A DNA stretch of 64,000 nt, from IMG/VR virus record IMGVR_UViG_3300033984_000379, positions 1 through 64,000 of that record; one strand, 5' to 3'. This document shows positions 53,351 to 63,024 of the stretch, in pieces. This DNA comes from a virus. The notes beneath the pieces were generated by a model. The model had not been told where the DNA came from. It did no database searches and saw only the letters and a program-made list of their open reading frames with translations. How positions within the stretch are numbered: position 1 is the first letter of the stretch; each line of letters begins with the position of its first letter. Position numbers and translations under genes: made by a program.

Positions 53351-55189
53351 ATGGCTAATAAAAAAATATCCTATACAACAAGAGATTTTCAATCTCTTAG
53401 AACTGAATTAATAAATTTCACAAGAAGTTATTATCCTGAATTAATTGATAGTTTTAATGATGCTTCAGTATTTTCAGTATTATTAGATTTGAACGCTGCC
53501 GTTGCGGATAACTTACATTTCAATATTGATAGAAGTATTCAGGAAACGGTTTTGCAATACGCTCAACAAAAATCATCAATATATAATATCGCCAAAACTT
53601 ATGGATTAAAAATACCGGGACAAAGACCATCGGTTGCTTTAGTTGACTTTTCAATTACAGTTCCGGCTTATGGTGATAAAGAAGACTTAAGATATTGTGG
53701 TATTTTAAGAAGAGGGTCTCAAGCCAGTGGTGCTGGACAAGTATTTGAAACTGTCTATGATATTGATTTCGCGTCACCAATAAACGCTGAAGGATATCCA
53801 AATAGATTAAAAATACCTAATTTTGATTCTAATAATACATTATTAAATTACACTATTGTTAAACGAGAAACTGTTGTTAATGGTGTTACAAAAGTATTTA
53901 AAAGAACTATCACAGCTAATGATATTAAACCATTTTTTGAGTTATTTTTACCAGACAAAAATGTTTTAGGAGTTACAAGTGTTATTTTAAAAGATGGAAC
54001 TCAATATAGTAATGTTCCGTCAATGCAGGAATTTTTAGGTTTAGATAATAGATGGTATGAAGTTAAAGCTTTAATTGAGGATAGAGTATTTGTTGAAGAC
54101 CCTACAAAAGTTTCAGATAGTCCAGGTATTAAAGTAGGTAAGTATGTGTCAACATCTGATAAATTTATAACTGAATTCACTCCGGAAGGTTTCTTTAAAA
54201 TGACTTTTGGTGGTGGTAACCAATCCGCCGATGAACAATTAAGGGAGTTTGCTAGAGATGGATTTAAATTAGATTTATATAAGTATTCAAATAACCTTGC
54301 TTTAGGTAGTTCATTAAAAGCTAATTCAACTTTATTTATTCAATATAGAGTCGGTGGTGGAACTGGAAGTAATTTAGGTATAAATGTCATAACTCAATTA
54401 GGTAATATTGACTTTTTTGTTAATGGACCTTCAGACTCAATTAATACTAGTGTTGTTAACTCCTTGAGATGTAATAATGTTACCGCGGCGATAGGTGGTG
54501 CTAACTACCCAACAACCGAAGAAGTTAGAAATTTAGTGTCTTATAACTTTTCAGCTCAAAATAGAGCTGTAACTGTTAATGATTACGATTCTATTATTAG
54601 AACAATGCCTTCACAATTTGGTGCTCCAGCTAAAGTTGCCATTACCGAAGAAAATAATAAGATTAAAATACAAATGCTTTCTTATGATGAGAATGGTACT
54701 CTTACAGAAATTGTTTCAAACACATTGAAAAACAATCTTGCAAATTACCTATCTAATTATCGTATGATTAATGATTACATATCTATTGAAACTGCTAATG
54801 TGATTGATTTAGGGGTTAATATTGATGTGGTATTAGATAATAGTCAAAACCAAGGTATTGTTATCTCTAAAATTATTAATATTATTTCAGACTATTTTAA
54901 TCCATCCAATAGAGGTATGGGTGAGAATGTATTTGTTTCCGAAATTAGACGACTAATTCAAAGTGAAAATGGGGTAATTGCTATTTCAGATATTCAGTTT
55001 TTTAATAAAATTGGGGGTCAATATTCATCATCTCAAACATCTCAAAGATACTTGGATTCAGAAACTAAACAAATTGAATTAATTGACGATACTATTTTTG
55101 CTGAACCAAAACAAACTTATCAAATTAGATACCCTAATAAAGATATTAATGTTAGAGTTAAAAATCTAAAAACCACTAATTTCACATAG
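53351..55189 (+). CDS. Baseplate wedge protein (gp6-like)
   Basis: 612 residues (T4 gp6 is 660). ISYTTRDFQSLRTELINFTR and FNDASVFSVLLDLNAAVADN at the start, then PTTEEVRNLVSYNFSAQNRA and VNDYDSIIRTMPSQFGAP near 395-430, match gp6/Baseplate_J-like proteins. gp6 forms the ring that holds the wedge dome together. It follows gp25, as in T4. Confidence 0.9.
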   Translation: MANKKISYTTRDFQSLRTELINFTRSYYPELIDSFNDASVFSVLLDLNAAVADNLHFNIDRSIQETVLQYAQQKSSIYNIAKTYGLKIPGQRPSVALVDFSITVPAYGDKEDLRYCGILRRGSQASGAGQVFETVYDIDFASPINAEGYPNRLKIPNFDSNNTLLNYTIVKRETVVNGVTKVFKRTITANDIKPFFELFLPDKNVLGVTSVILKDGTQYSNVPSMQEFLGLDNRWYEVKALIEDRVFVEDPTKVSDSPGIKVGKYVSTSDKFITEFTPEGFFKMTFGGGNQSADEQLREFARDGFKLDLYKYSNNLALGSSLKANSTLFIQYRVGGGTGSNLGINVITQLGNIDFFVNGPSDSINTSVVNSLRCNNVTAAIGGANYPTTEEVRNLVSYNFSAQNRAVTVNDYDSIIRTMPSQFGAPAKVAITEENNKIKIQMLSYDENGTLTEIVSNTLKNNLANYLSNYRMINDYISIETANVIDLGVNIDVVLDNSQNQGIVISKIINIISDYFNPSNRGMGENVFVSEIRRLIQSENGVIAISDIQFFNKIGGQYSSSQTSQRYLDSETKQIELIDDTIFAEPKQTYQIRYPNKDINVRVKNLKTTNFT

Positions 55190-55263
55190 TAATTTATTTT
55201 TTAATATTCTTGCTTATTTTTATAAAATAACATATTAACTATTTATTAAAAAAAAGTAATAGA

Positions 55264-58200
55264 ATGTCAAATTCATATAGAATAAGAACCAAACCTGGTG
55301 TTGATGAATCAATAAATATTTTAATTGACCAAGAGTTTGAATATTTAGAGATTTTATCTTTAAAATTACTGCAAAGTCAAATATATACAAGACAATGTTC
55401 TGATTATGGGGTTGTTGTAGGTCGTGTTAGTGTTAATAATGGTTTTGGTTTACCAAATGCTAAAGTATCTGTTTTTATTCCTTTAGACACGACTGATGAA
55501 GCTGACCCTGTAATCTCTGAACTATATCCATACAAAACATTAACAGAATTAAATGATGATGGGTATAGATATAATTTACTACCTTACAAACCTTCACATA
55601 GTGGACATGTACCTACGGGTACATTTTTTGATAGACTTGATGTCTTAATAGACCCAACTTTAATTGAGGTTTATGATAAATACTACAAATATACCACCGT
55701 AACTAATTCAAGTGGAGATTATATGATATTTGGTATCCCAACGGGAAGTCAAACTATTGTTATGGATGTTGATTTATCAGATATTGGGGAATTTTCATTA
55801 TCACCTCAAGATTTAATACGAATGGGCGCTGCGACATCTAATCAAGTTGCTGGAACAAAATTTAAAGCGTCTACTAATTTACGAGAATTACCACAATTAA
55901 TTACAATTAACAAAACAATTGATGTTAGTCCGTTATGGGGTGAACCAGGATTATGTAATTTAGGTATAACAAGAACTGATTTTGATTTATCTGGAGAAGC
56001 TAATATTGATATTAGACCTACAGCTATATTTATGGGGTCAATCATTTCAACAAATGATAATGATTCTATAAAGGCTGGTTGTACTGTTAGAAGTAATGGG
56101 GGTTATTTATGTGATATGATTACTGGTCCAGGTGAAATTTTAGCAATTAGACAAACCATATATCAAGATTCTTATGGTAGACCAATTTTGGAAACTGTTG
56201 ATTTAGATGAGGGTGGTCAAGTTATTGATGAGAATGGAACTTGGATGGTTGATGTCCCAATGAATTTGGATTATGTTGTAACTAACGAATTTGGTGAACA
56301 AGTTATTTCTGACGACCCTAAAAGAGGTATTCCGACTAGAGGTAAATACCGATTTAAAGTTAAATGGAATCAATCTCCTTCATTGTCTGAAAGTGTAAAA
56401 AGAGGTTATTTTTTAGTTCCTAATATTAGAGAATATGGATGGTCGGGTACTAGTAAAGACGACCCGTTTTTTATTAAAGATATTTCAACAGAGTATAGTA
56501 GTTATCAGTTAGCTATGAAATCATATTCATTTAGTTTAGATTGGTCGGATTATGGTTATACAGGTTCTTCTTTGAATAGTAACGCTGTTATTGGTAGGCA
56601 AATGATTCAAGATGCTATAGATTGTAAAGATACTTTCTATGATATGAAATATAATAAAGTCTATACTGTGTCCCAATTACTTGATAAGTATAGAAAAGGC
56701 TATAGTAATGATAGATTTATTGGTGTTAAAAATATTTTAGACAATAGTTGTCAGAGTGAAAATTATAAATTCCCAACAAATGATTCTAATCTGAGGTTAG
56801 ATATTATATTTATATTATTTTCATTATTAATGATGGTTTTCAGACCTATTTTGTATGTTCTTGTATTAGTAATGCACATATTATTCTTTATTTTAGAGTT
56901 ACTTAAATCTTATTTAGTTTATGGCCTTGTTGGATGGGCTGCTTTTGCTGCTTACAATGCGTTTACCGCGGCTAGTGTTTCCGCGCCAGCTTTTGGTTTA
57001 ACAGCAACAAATATTGCTGCGGGAGTTGCTTATCTTACTTTAGGTGTTATGTTAGTTTTTGTTAGAGATGAGTTAAAAAAAATAGATTTAAATGGTATTA
57101 ATTTACCTTTATTAACTTATCCTGATTGTGATATGTGTGATTGTGATGCAACAGGTGCAACACCAGGTAATGCCCCTGGAAATAGTAAAGTTTTAGCTAA
57201 TAAAAACAGAAGAATTCCATGTAGTACAATTACTTCAGATTTAACACCTATGAATGTTTTAATGTCAAATATTCAAATTTCACAACTAGGTACACCAATA
57301 TATGACTATCCATTTTTTGATGACGAATCGTATAAAACAGTTGCTTTTATGCAAATTTTTGCGGGTAAACAATATGTTGATAGAGCAGATGTTAGTATTG
57401 GAACCTCAAGTTTAGTTACAGCAAAATATTCAATCACTGATAGTAGTGGTAATGATAAAAACTATACTGATTATTTTTTCACTTCAAGTTTAACTTTAGC
57501 CGAAAGAATTAATTTGTTTAACACTAAAGCGAAATATTTCGACAATAGTCCAAATAACCCTGGTGGTGGTGTTAATAGAATTAGAACAACTTTCGGAATT
57601 AATTCTAATCCGGGAAAATCTCACCTTGATAATACTATTGTTATTATTGGTGATATTAATAGTTTAAGTAATTATATACCAGGTCAATTAATTAGTTTCC
57701 AAAATCCAAATTTATCTAAAGATTTAAACACTACAAATGCTATAGCTAATCAATATGGTAATAATGCAATTACTGGAACTTCAGCTACAACTACGACGAT
57801 TACGGTTAATTTCGCAAAAACAGATGGTTCAGGTAATAGTGGTGTTACATATAATAATATTGTTCAAACTGGTGATAGCGTGTATCATAAATTCCCTATT
57901 GATATGGAATATTTCCAAGTAATTACTGGTATGACTTATGATAGTTTTTCGGCTAATTGTTCTAATGATATTGTCAATTCTTTAAACAACAGGTTTCTGA
58001 ATAATAATATGAGGGTTATTGAAATTACTGGTCAACATAGTGGTGAGGATAATTGTCAAGAAGTTCATATGGTGTCACCAATAACTAAAGTTGATGATTA
58101 TAAAAATTTATCAGTAATTATTTTAAATAGAGGTGTTGACCCATATTCTTCTAAAATTGATGTTCAGTATGATTTAAGTGTTCTATTTGGTAAAAATTTT

Positions 58201-60420
58201 GGAGATGTTAATTCTATTGTGAAAGGTAATTATCGTATGAATATACCTGTTAATGGTAAGTTCTTAAATGTCAGTCATAACAAAACAAATTTAGTTACTA
58301 ATACGGCAATTGATACTTACTCTAACCAATCTTTATATTTTAATTCTTTTTATTATACGCCAAGTAATCAGTTTAGTGCATTTACATCGGATTTACATAG
58401 TTATTATTCAGCCTTAGATAGAAGTAATGGAAACTTCCAACCCTCAGGAAATAATTCTAATAAATTAAAAAATGTTTCTTATACTACTGGTGTTAATAGT
58501 ATTAATGGTGTTTCTGTTAAGTTTCAAAATACTTGTACTATTGACCCATATATTAAAGTTAGTGCGTATGGTTGTTTTAATTATCATTTTACGGGTAATA
58601 CAACAACAAGTGATAGGAATAGAGGTTATTTTCCATCTGAAATTATTGAAGGTGGGTCTATGGAATGGATTGATGGTACACCACCACCAAGACTTTCTTG
58701 TAGTGGTTATGGCTGTTATATAAACCCTGTTAATAAAATAAGAGCCATATATTTTTCACCAATATATAATACTACCGGAAATACTTTAACTTATAATCGT
58801 GGTTCAGGTACAACTACGAATCAAATAGTTATGAGGTCTGATAGATTACCATCATCAACAGTTGTGGATGAAACTAATTGTAATGGTTTTTTACTACAGA
58901 AAAACAGAAATTTTCAGATATATAATATACCTGATACCGGTATTGTTGGTATTGTTTTAACAGGGTCAACTTTACCATCAATGACTGCTGGTGTTGCTGA
59001 TAATACTGCGGATAATAAAACTAGTAAAATACTTGAGTCAACCTCTTGTGGTGGGTCAGTTCCATTAGCTTGTTATGTTAATGATGGTAATGGTAATGTT
59101 ACAATAAGTGATAGTGATAGTTGTAGAACTTATAATAGTGAAAAAATATTTAGTAATGGATGTTATATTCTTGTTACAACAGTGTTTTTATCATTACTCA
59201 AAGATTGGGGTTTATTAACAGAATGGATTTCAAGAACTAGTATTAATTTTGGTGCCTGTAGAAATGTTTGGTCACATACATTTTCAAATAATTGGGTTAA
59301 TGGAACATTATACGCTTATTCATTTAATGATGATGTAACATATAATAGTCTAAATAAACCAAGTAGTGATTATTGTAGAGATACCTTAATATTACATACT
59401 ACTAATAATTTTTATTATAGAAGTTCACCTTATGACGCTAAAAATGGTTGGTTTATAGGTAAATATAGAAATGAAAGTGGTGTTATAGAAATTCTTGGTC
59501 CGTATGGTGATAATTTTAATAATTTACAAAATCCTACAACTATTATGGATTTAGGACCTAGAAATAATTATTTACAAGAATTAGTTATGTCGGATGAATT
59601 TGATGGGTATGTCGCTAATAGATTAAATAGTTCAACATATGGAGATGTTACCGAAATATTAAATATTCTGATTTTAAGTAGGCTGATGAATAAAAAATTT
59701 ATTGATAAGATGTTACAAATTTTTGTAGGGTCTAATATTTTAGCTTATTTTAGTAGAACTAAAAATAAAGTTGATGGGGATTATTCACAATTAATTTCAA
59801 TTAATTCTGAATTAGGTGTTTCACCTTTTCAAGCATCTAATTATCCGGATAATCCACCACCAATGCAAAGTCCAATATACATTAGTGGGTTTGAAGATAC
59901 TAATTCAGTTATAGGTATTTTCTTTTCTTCAGATACTCGTATTAGAGATTTTATAACACCAAAAAGAACTGTTATAAATTCACAATTACCGGTTGGGAAT
60001 AATTGTGCTTTTAATAACTTTTCAGTTTTTAGTCAAGAAGTTCCATTTTATCAATGGACTATTGAGGGTAACAAAACAATTTTTGGTAATGAAGATAATA
60101 GTTGGAATACAAATCCGATTTATGGTAAAAGTTTCTTTTCTTTTCATTATCAATCTTTAGATAGGTTAGATAGTAATTCAAGGTATTTTAGACCAACAAA
60201 TATAAGTAAGAGTGAATATACTAAAGGTTATATTTATGCGGTTAGTGGTAATGGTTCTATTGATGAAAGTTATGTTAATTGGTCTCAAAACACACCTAAC
60301 AAACCAAAATCAATAACAACTGGAGCTCCATTTTATTTTTATTTTGGTTTGAAAAAAGGTAAATCTGCTTACGATAGATTTACAACTAAATGGGTTGACA
60401 CAACAACAATAGTTGATTAA
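55264..60420 (+). CDS. Giant baseplate wedge protein (gp7 position) with membrane-type helices
   Basis: 1718 residues, against 1032 in T4 gp7. N-terminal VVVGRVSVNNGFGLPNAKVS with a following SGDYMIFGIPTGSQ (about 50-170) is a carboxypeptidase-regulatory-like Ig domain. At about 510-600 lie several very hydrophobic segments (IIFILFSLLMMVFRPILYVL, MHILFFILELLKSYLVYGLV, IAAGVAYLTLGVMLVFV), which look like transmembrane helices, followed by a Cys cluster (DCDMCDCD) that may bind metal. The C-terminal 1000 residues are Asn/Thr/Ser-rich beta structure. The gp7 equivalence rests on gene order only. Confidence 0.6.
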   Translation: MSNSYRIRTKPGVDESINILIDQEFEYLEILSLKLLQSQIYTRQCSDYGVVVGRVSVNNGFGLPNAKVSVFIPLDTTDEADPVISELYPYKTLTELNDDGYRYNLLPYKPSHSGHVPTGTFFDRLDVLIDPTLIEVYDKYYKYTTVTNSSGDYMIFGIPTGSQTIVMDVDLSDIGEFSLSPQDLIRMGAATSNQVAGTKFKASTNLRELPQLITINKTIDVSPLWGEPGLCNLGITRTDFDLSGEANIDIRPTAIFMGSIISTNDNDSIKAGCTVRSNGGYLCDMITGPGEILAIRQTIYQDSYGRPILETVDLDEGGQVIDENGTWMVDVPMNLDYVVTNEFGEQVISDDPKRGIPTRGKYRFKVKWNQSPSLSESVKRGYFLVPNIREYGWSGTSKDDPFFIKDISTEYSSYQLAMKSYSFSLDWSDYGYTGSSLNSNAVIGRQMIQDAIDCKDTFYDMKYNKVYTVSQLLDKYRKGYSNDRFIGVKNILDNSCQSENYKFPTNDSNLRLDIIFILFSLLMMVFRPILYVLVLVMHILFFILELLKSYLVYGLVGWAAFAAYNAFTAASVSAPAFGLTATNIAAGVAYLTLGVMLVFVRDELKKIDLNGINLPLLTYPDCDMCDCDATGATPGNAPGNSKVLANKNRRIPCSTITSDLTPMNVLMSNIQISQLGTPIYDYPFFDDESYKTVAFMQIFAGKQYVDRADVSIGTSSLVTAKYSITDSSGNDKNYTDYFFTSSLTLAERINLFNTKAKYFDNSPNNPGGGVNRIRTTFGINSNPGKSHLDNTIVIIGDINSLSNYIPGQLISFQNPNLSKDLNTTNAIANQYGNNAITGTSATTTTITVNFAKTDGSGNSGVTYNNIVQTGDSVYHKFPIDMEYFQVITGMTYDSFSANCSNDIVNSLNNRFLNNNMRVIEITGQHSGEDNCQEVHMVSPITKVDDYKNLSVIILNRGVDPYSSKIDVQYDLSVLFGKNFGDVNSIVKGNYRMNIPVNGKFLNVSHNKTNLVTNTAIDTYSNQSLYFNSFYYTPSNQFSAFTSDLHSYYSALDRSNGNFQPSGNNSNKLKNVSYTTGVNSINGVSVKFQNTCTIDPYIKVSAYGCFNYHFTGNTTTSDRNRGYFPSEIIEGGSMEWIDGTPPPRLSCSGYGCYINPVNKIRAIYFSPIYNTTGNTLTYNRGSGTTTNQIVMRSDRLPSSTVVDETNCNGFLLQKNRNFQIYNIPDTGIVGIVLTGSTLPSMTAGVADNTADNKTSKILESTSCGGSVPLACYVNDGNGNVTISDSDSCRTYNSEKIFSNGCYILVTTVFLSLLKDWGLLTEWISRTSINFGACRNVWSHTFSNNWVNGTLYAYSFNDDVTYNSLNKPSSDYCRDTLILHTTNNFYYRSSPYDAKNGWFIGKYRNESGVIEILGPYGDNFNNLQNPTTIMDLGPRNNYLQELVMSDEFDGYVANRLNSSTYGDVTEILNILILSRLMNKKFIDKMLQIFVGSNILAYFSRTKNKVDGDYSQLISINSELGVSPFQASNYPDNPPPMQSPIYISGFEDTNSVIGIFFSSDTRIRDFITPKRTVINSQLPVGNNCAFNNFSVFSQEVPFYQWTIEGNKTIFGNEDNSWNTNPIYGKSFFSFHYQSLDRLDSNSRYFRPTNISKSEYTKGYIYAVSGNGSIDESYVNWSQNTPNKPKSITTGAPFYFYFGLKKGKSAYDRFTTKWVDTTTIVD

Positions 60421-60422
60421 TT

Positions 60423-62231
60423 ATGAGTAATAGAATAGATTATAGAGTTATATTAGGGTCTTTGAGATATAAATCAGCGTCAAATACTGATTTTATGTTT
60501 CAAGTCCCTCTTATTCAAACATCAAAACAAAATATTGAATATGATAAAAATATTGATGTTGATTTAGCACAAGTATATGATAATGAACGACAAAAGTCTG
60601 ATATTTTTAGACCTACTTGTAAATTCTCAATATTATTTAAGAATTCATACACTGGCAGTACAAATTATGTCCCATTAGAAAATAATCTTCAATATGTTAA
60701 TGAAGAAAGTTTAGCGTCATTATCTTGTGTTGACCAAAATCCTGATAATATTAGATGGGAAGGTTTTTTACAATATAATGAATTTGATTTTATTAGGAAC
60801 GATTATAATATACCTGGATATACTACACCACCTAATAATCATATAGATTTTATTTCTAAAAGTGCGTCAACATATAATTGGAATTTTTATATGACATATC
60901 CTTTTGAGAATGTTTATAATAAAAAATTACAATGTATTGAGGGTATTACTAATGAAACTTTAGATTGGGTTGCTAAAGATGGTATACCTTTTATTATTGA
61001 GAATAAAACTAATAACGGAAACAATATAATATCGTTTATTTGTCCTGTCAAACATGGACTAAATGATGGTGACGCGGTAAAATTAAATTTTTCATACAAT
61101 AATATTGATACTTTTTTAGTATATTCATTAGGAAATGATGCTTCTGGTAGTGAAAGTTTTATCTTTAATATATATGATGTAGGTTTTACTGGAACAACTT
61201 TTAATAATAAAAAAGAAGGTACATTTAAACGAATTATAAATATTGATAGTCCTACCGATACAACGTCCATTTATTATGTTAGGAGACATAAAGTATTAAC
61301 AAATACGACTGATAATGTATTAGTTAACGCAGGATTTGAACAGAATATATTTGGGACTAAAAAAAAATATGAGAGTGGTAGTTACACCCCTAATAAATTA
61401 TCTAGAGTCTCTATTAAAGAGGGGTCACAATCTTACACATTATCATTCAATTCAGATATTCAGATTAATCCAATTAGAGATAATTTGAAGAGACCTATTA
61501 CTGAATTATTTTTTACTGTTGTTTGGAAAGGGTTTTTTGGATATACTTTTGGTAGGTCAGGTTCTTCAGGGTTATATAAAATGAAACAAGGATTTGGTTT
61601 TAATTTACCTTTAGACCCAATAACTAAATTACCGACAAATTGGTGGAAAGATAGTAATAATGATTCTAATACTAATTTTACGTTATCAACTTATAATACA
61701 CCTTTAGGTATTAACTCCAATGGTCAGAAAATTAATTTTACGTATGTTAATACTTTAAATGTCGGAGATACATTAGATGGTGATTTCTGTGAATGGAATT
61801 CCTATGAACAAAAAGAAAGAGTTATTTCTAATTTATATCATAAATTAACTCACAATCCTGAAGTTTTTGACACAGGTTTAGTAAAACCATTAAATACTAT
61901 TTCTGATAAAAATAATCCATTTGGTTATTATTATCAACCTCATCATAGTTTGACGATTAGAAAATATTCTAGTTATATTGAGGAAGGGGATAAAAAAAAT
62001 GTTATAGACATACCTGATTACTCGTATTTTTCAACAACAAAAAACTTGTTTATTTGGAGGGATATTTATACTTATGGTTTTATTGACGCTGAAAAAATTG
62101 GTGTTAATTATCCATTTTTAAATGGTGTTCATTATCCTTATAGAGATATTAATTTTAGAATAATACCTGAAGGGACTAATTATAAAGAGAATACAATAAT
62201 AGCTGAACCAACAATAGACGATTGTGAATAA
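60423..62231 (+). CDS. Large virion protein of the baseplate region
   Basis: 602 residues, no family recognised. It is beta-rich, with many aromatic residues; N-terminal YRVILGSLRYKSASNTDF and VPLIQTSKQNIEYDKNID suggest an edge-strand domain. It follows the gp7-position gene by 2 bases and overlaps the next by 8, so it is part of the wedge operon, perhaps in the gp8 or gp10 position. Function by context only. Confidence 0.55.
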   Translation: MSNRIDYRVILGSLRYKSASNTDFMFQVPLIQTSKQNIEYDKNIDVDLAQVYDNERQKSDIFRPTCKFSILFKNSYTGSTNYVPLENNLQYVNEESLASLSCVDQNPDNIRWEGFLQYNEFDFIRNDYNIPGYTTPPNNHIDFISKSASTYNWNFYMTYPFENVYNKKLQCIEGITNETLDWVAKDGIPFIIENKTNNGNNIISFICPVKHGLNDGDAVKLNFSYNNIDTFLVYSLGNDASGSESFIFNIYDVGFTGTTFNNKKEGTFKRIINIDSPTDTTSIYYVRRHKVLTNTTDNVLVNAGFEQNIFGTKKKYESGSYTPNKLSRVSIKEGSQSYTLSFNSDIQINPIRDNLKRPITELFFTVVWKGFFGYTFGRSGSSGLYKMKQGFGFNLPLDPITKLPTNWWKDSNNDSNTNFTLSTYNTPLGINSNGQKINFTYVNTLNVGDTLDGDFCEWNSYEQKERVISNLYHKLTHNPEVFDTGLVKPLNTISDKNNPFGYYYQPHHSLTIRKYSSYIEEGDKKNVIDIPDYSYFSTTKNLFIWRDIYTYGFIDAEKIGVNYPFLNGVHYPYRDINFRIIPEGTNYKENTIIAEPTIDDCE

Positions 62232-63021
62232 TAAATTTACTTTTACATTACCGGAAAACGACAAATATATTAATTTACCTGTTGAAATCAAGTGGGATTT
62301 TAATGGTAAGGAAGATAGTATTGAATTATATGAAGAAGATGTTGTTAAAGAAATTATTGGTATTGCGGAAGATTTCGAAGTCTTAAGATTTTCTCACGCT
62401 TCTTATAGTAGTGATACTAAAACAGATGTAAAATACAATTTCCATTTTTATAGTGGTGATACGACAAATATATCAGCTTCAACGGCGAGTAATTGGGTGT
62501 GTAGTTATATTCCGGAAGGTTTTACTAAATCCGAAGTTTATTATTATTCAAAACCATTCACGAAATCATTTTTTAAATTAGATTTTTACGATACAAATAA
62601 TCCAAAATCACAAACTAATTATTTCACGGTTATTATACCCGTTCAACAAGGTAATACTGAAAGTGTTAGTCTTACACCATATAAACCTAATGTTAATATT
62701 CGTATTCCATCATACAATTTAGATTATGTTGGTGATAAAGAAGGGTTTTTCTTATATTGGTTAAGAAAAAAACAATTTATTGATTTAAACACTTTTTATA
62801 TGACAGCTAAATTTTTTGATGGTAGATTAGGTGTTTATGTTAAAATGATGACAGAACCACAATCAACTTTAACTCAAAAATTTACATTTGAAGGTAGTAA
62901 ATATTTTTATCGTAAAGTAGTTTTAGATTACGAAACTAAAGAATATAAAATATATGATAACTTAGGTACTAGAATTGGAACTGATAGTCCCATAAAATGG
63001 TATGAATATATAAATCCTTAA
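62224..63021 (+). CDS. Putative baseplate or fibre protein
   Basis: 265 residues from a GTG start that overlaps the previous gene by 8 bases (GTGAATAA arrangement). It is rich in Tyr, Thr and Ser, with repeated short beta strands and no enzymatic motifs. Its position in the wedge operon suggests a virion part. The family is not recognised. Confidence 0.5.
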   Translation: MNNKFTFTLPENDKYINLPVEIKWDFNGKEDSIELYEEDVVKEIIGIAEDFEVLRFSHASYSSDTKTDVKYNFHFYSGDTTNISASTASNWVCSYIPEGFTKSEVYYYSKPFTKSFFKLDFYDTNNPKSQTNYFTVIIPVQQGNTESVSLTPYKPNVNIRIPSYNLDYVGDKEGFFLYWLRKKQFIDLNTFYMTAKFFDGRLGVYVKMMTEPQSTLTQKFTFEGSKYFYRKVVLDYETKEYKIYDNLGTRIGTDSPIKWYEYINP

Positions 63022-63024
63022 TTT

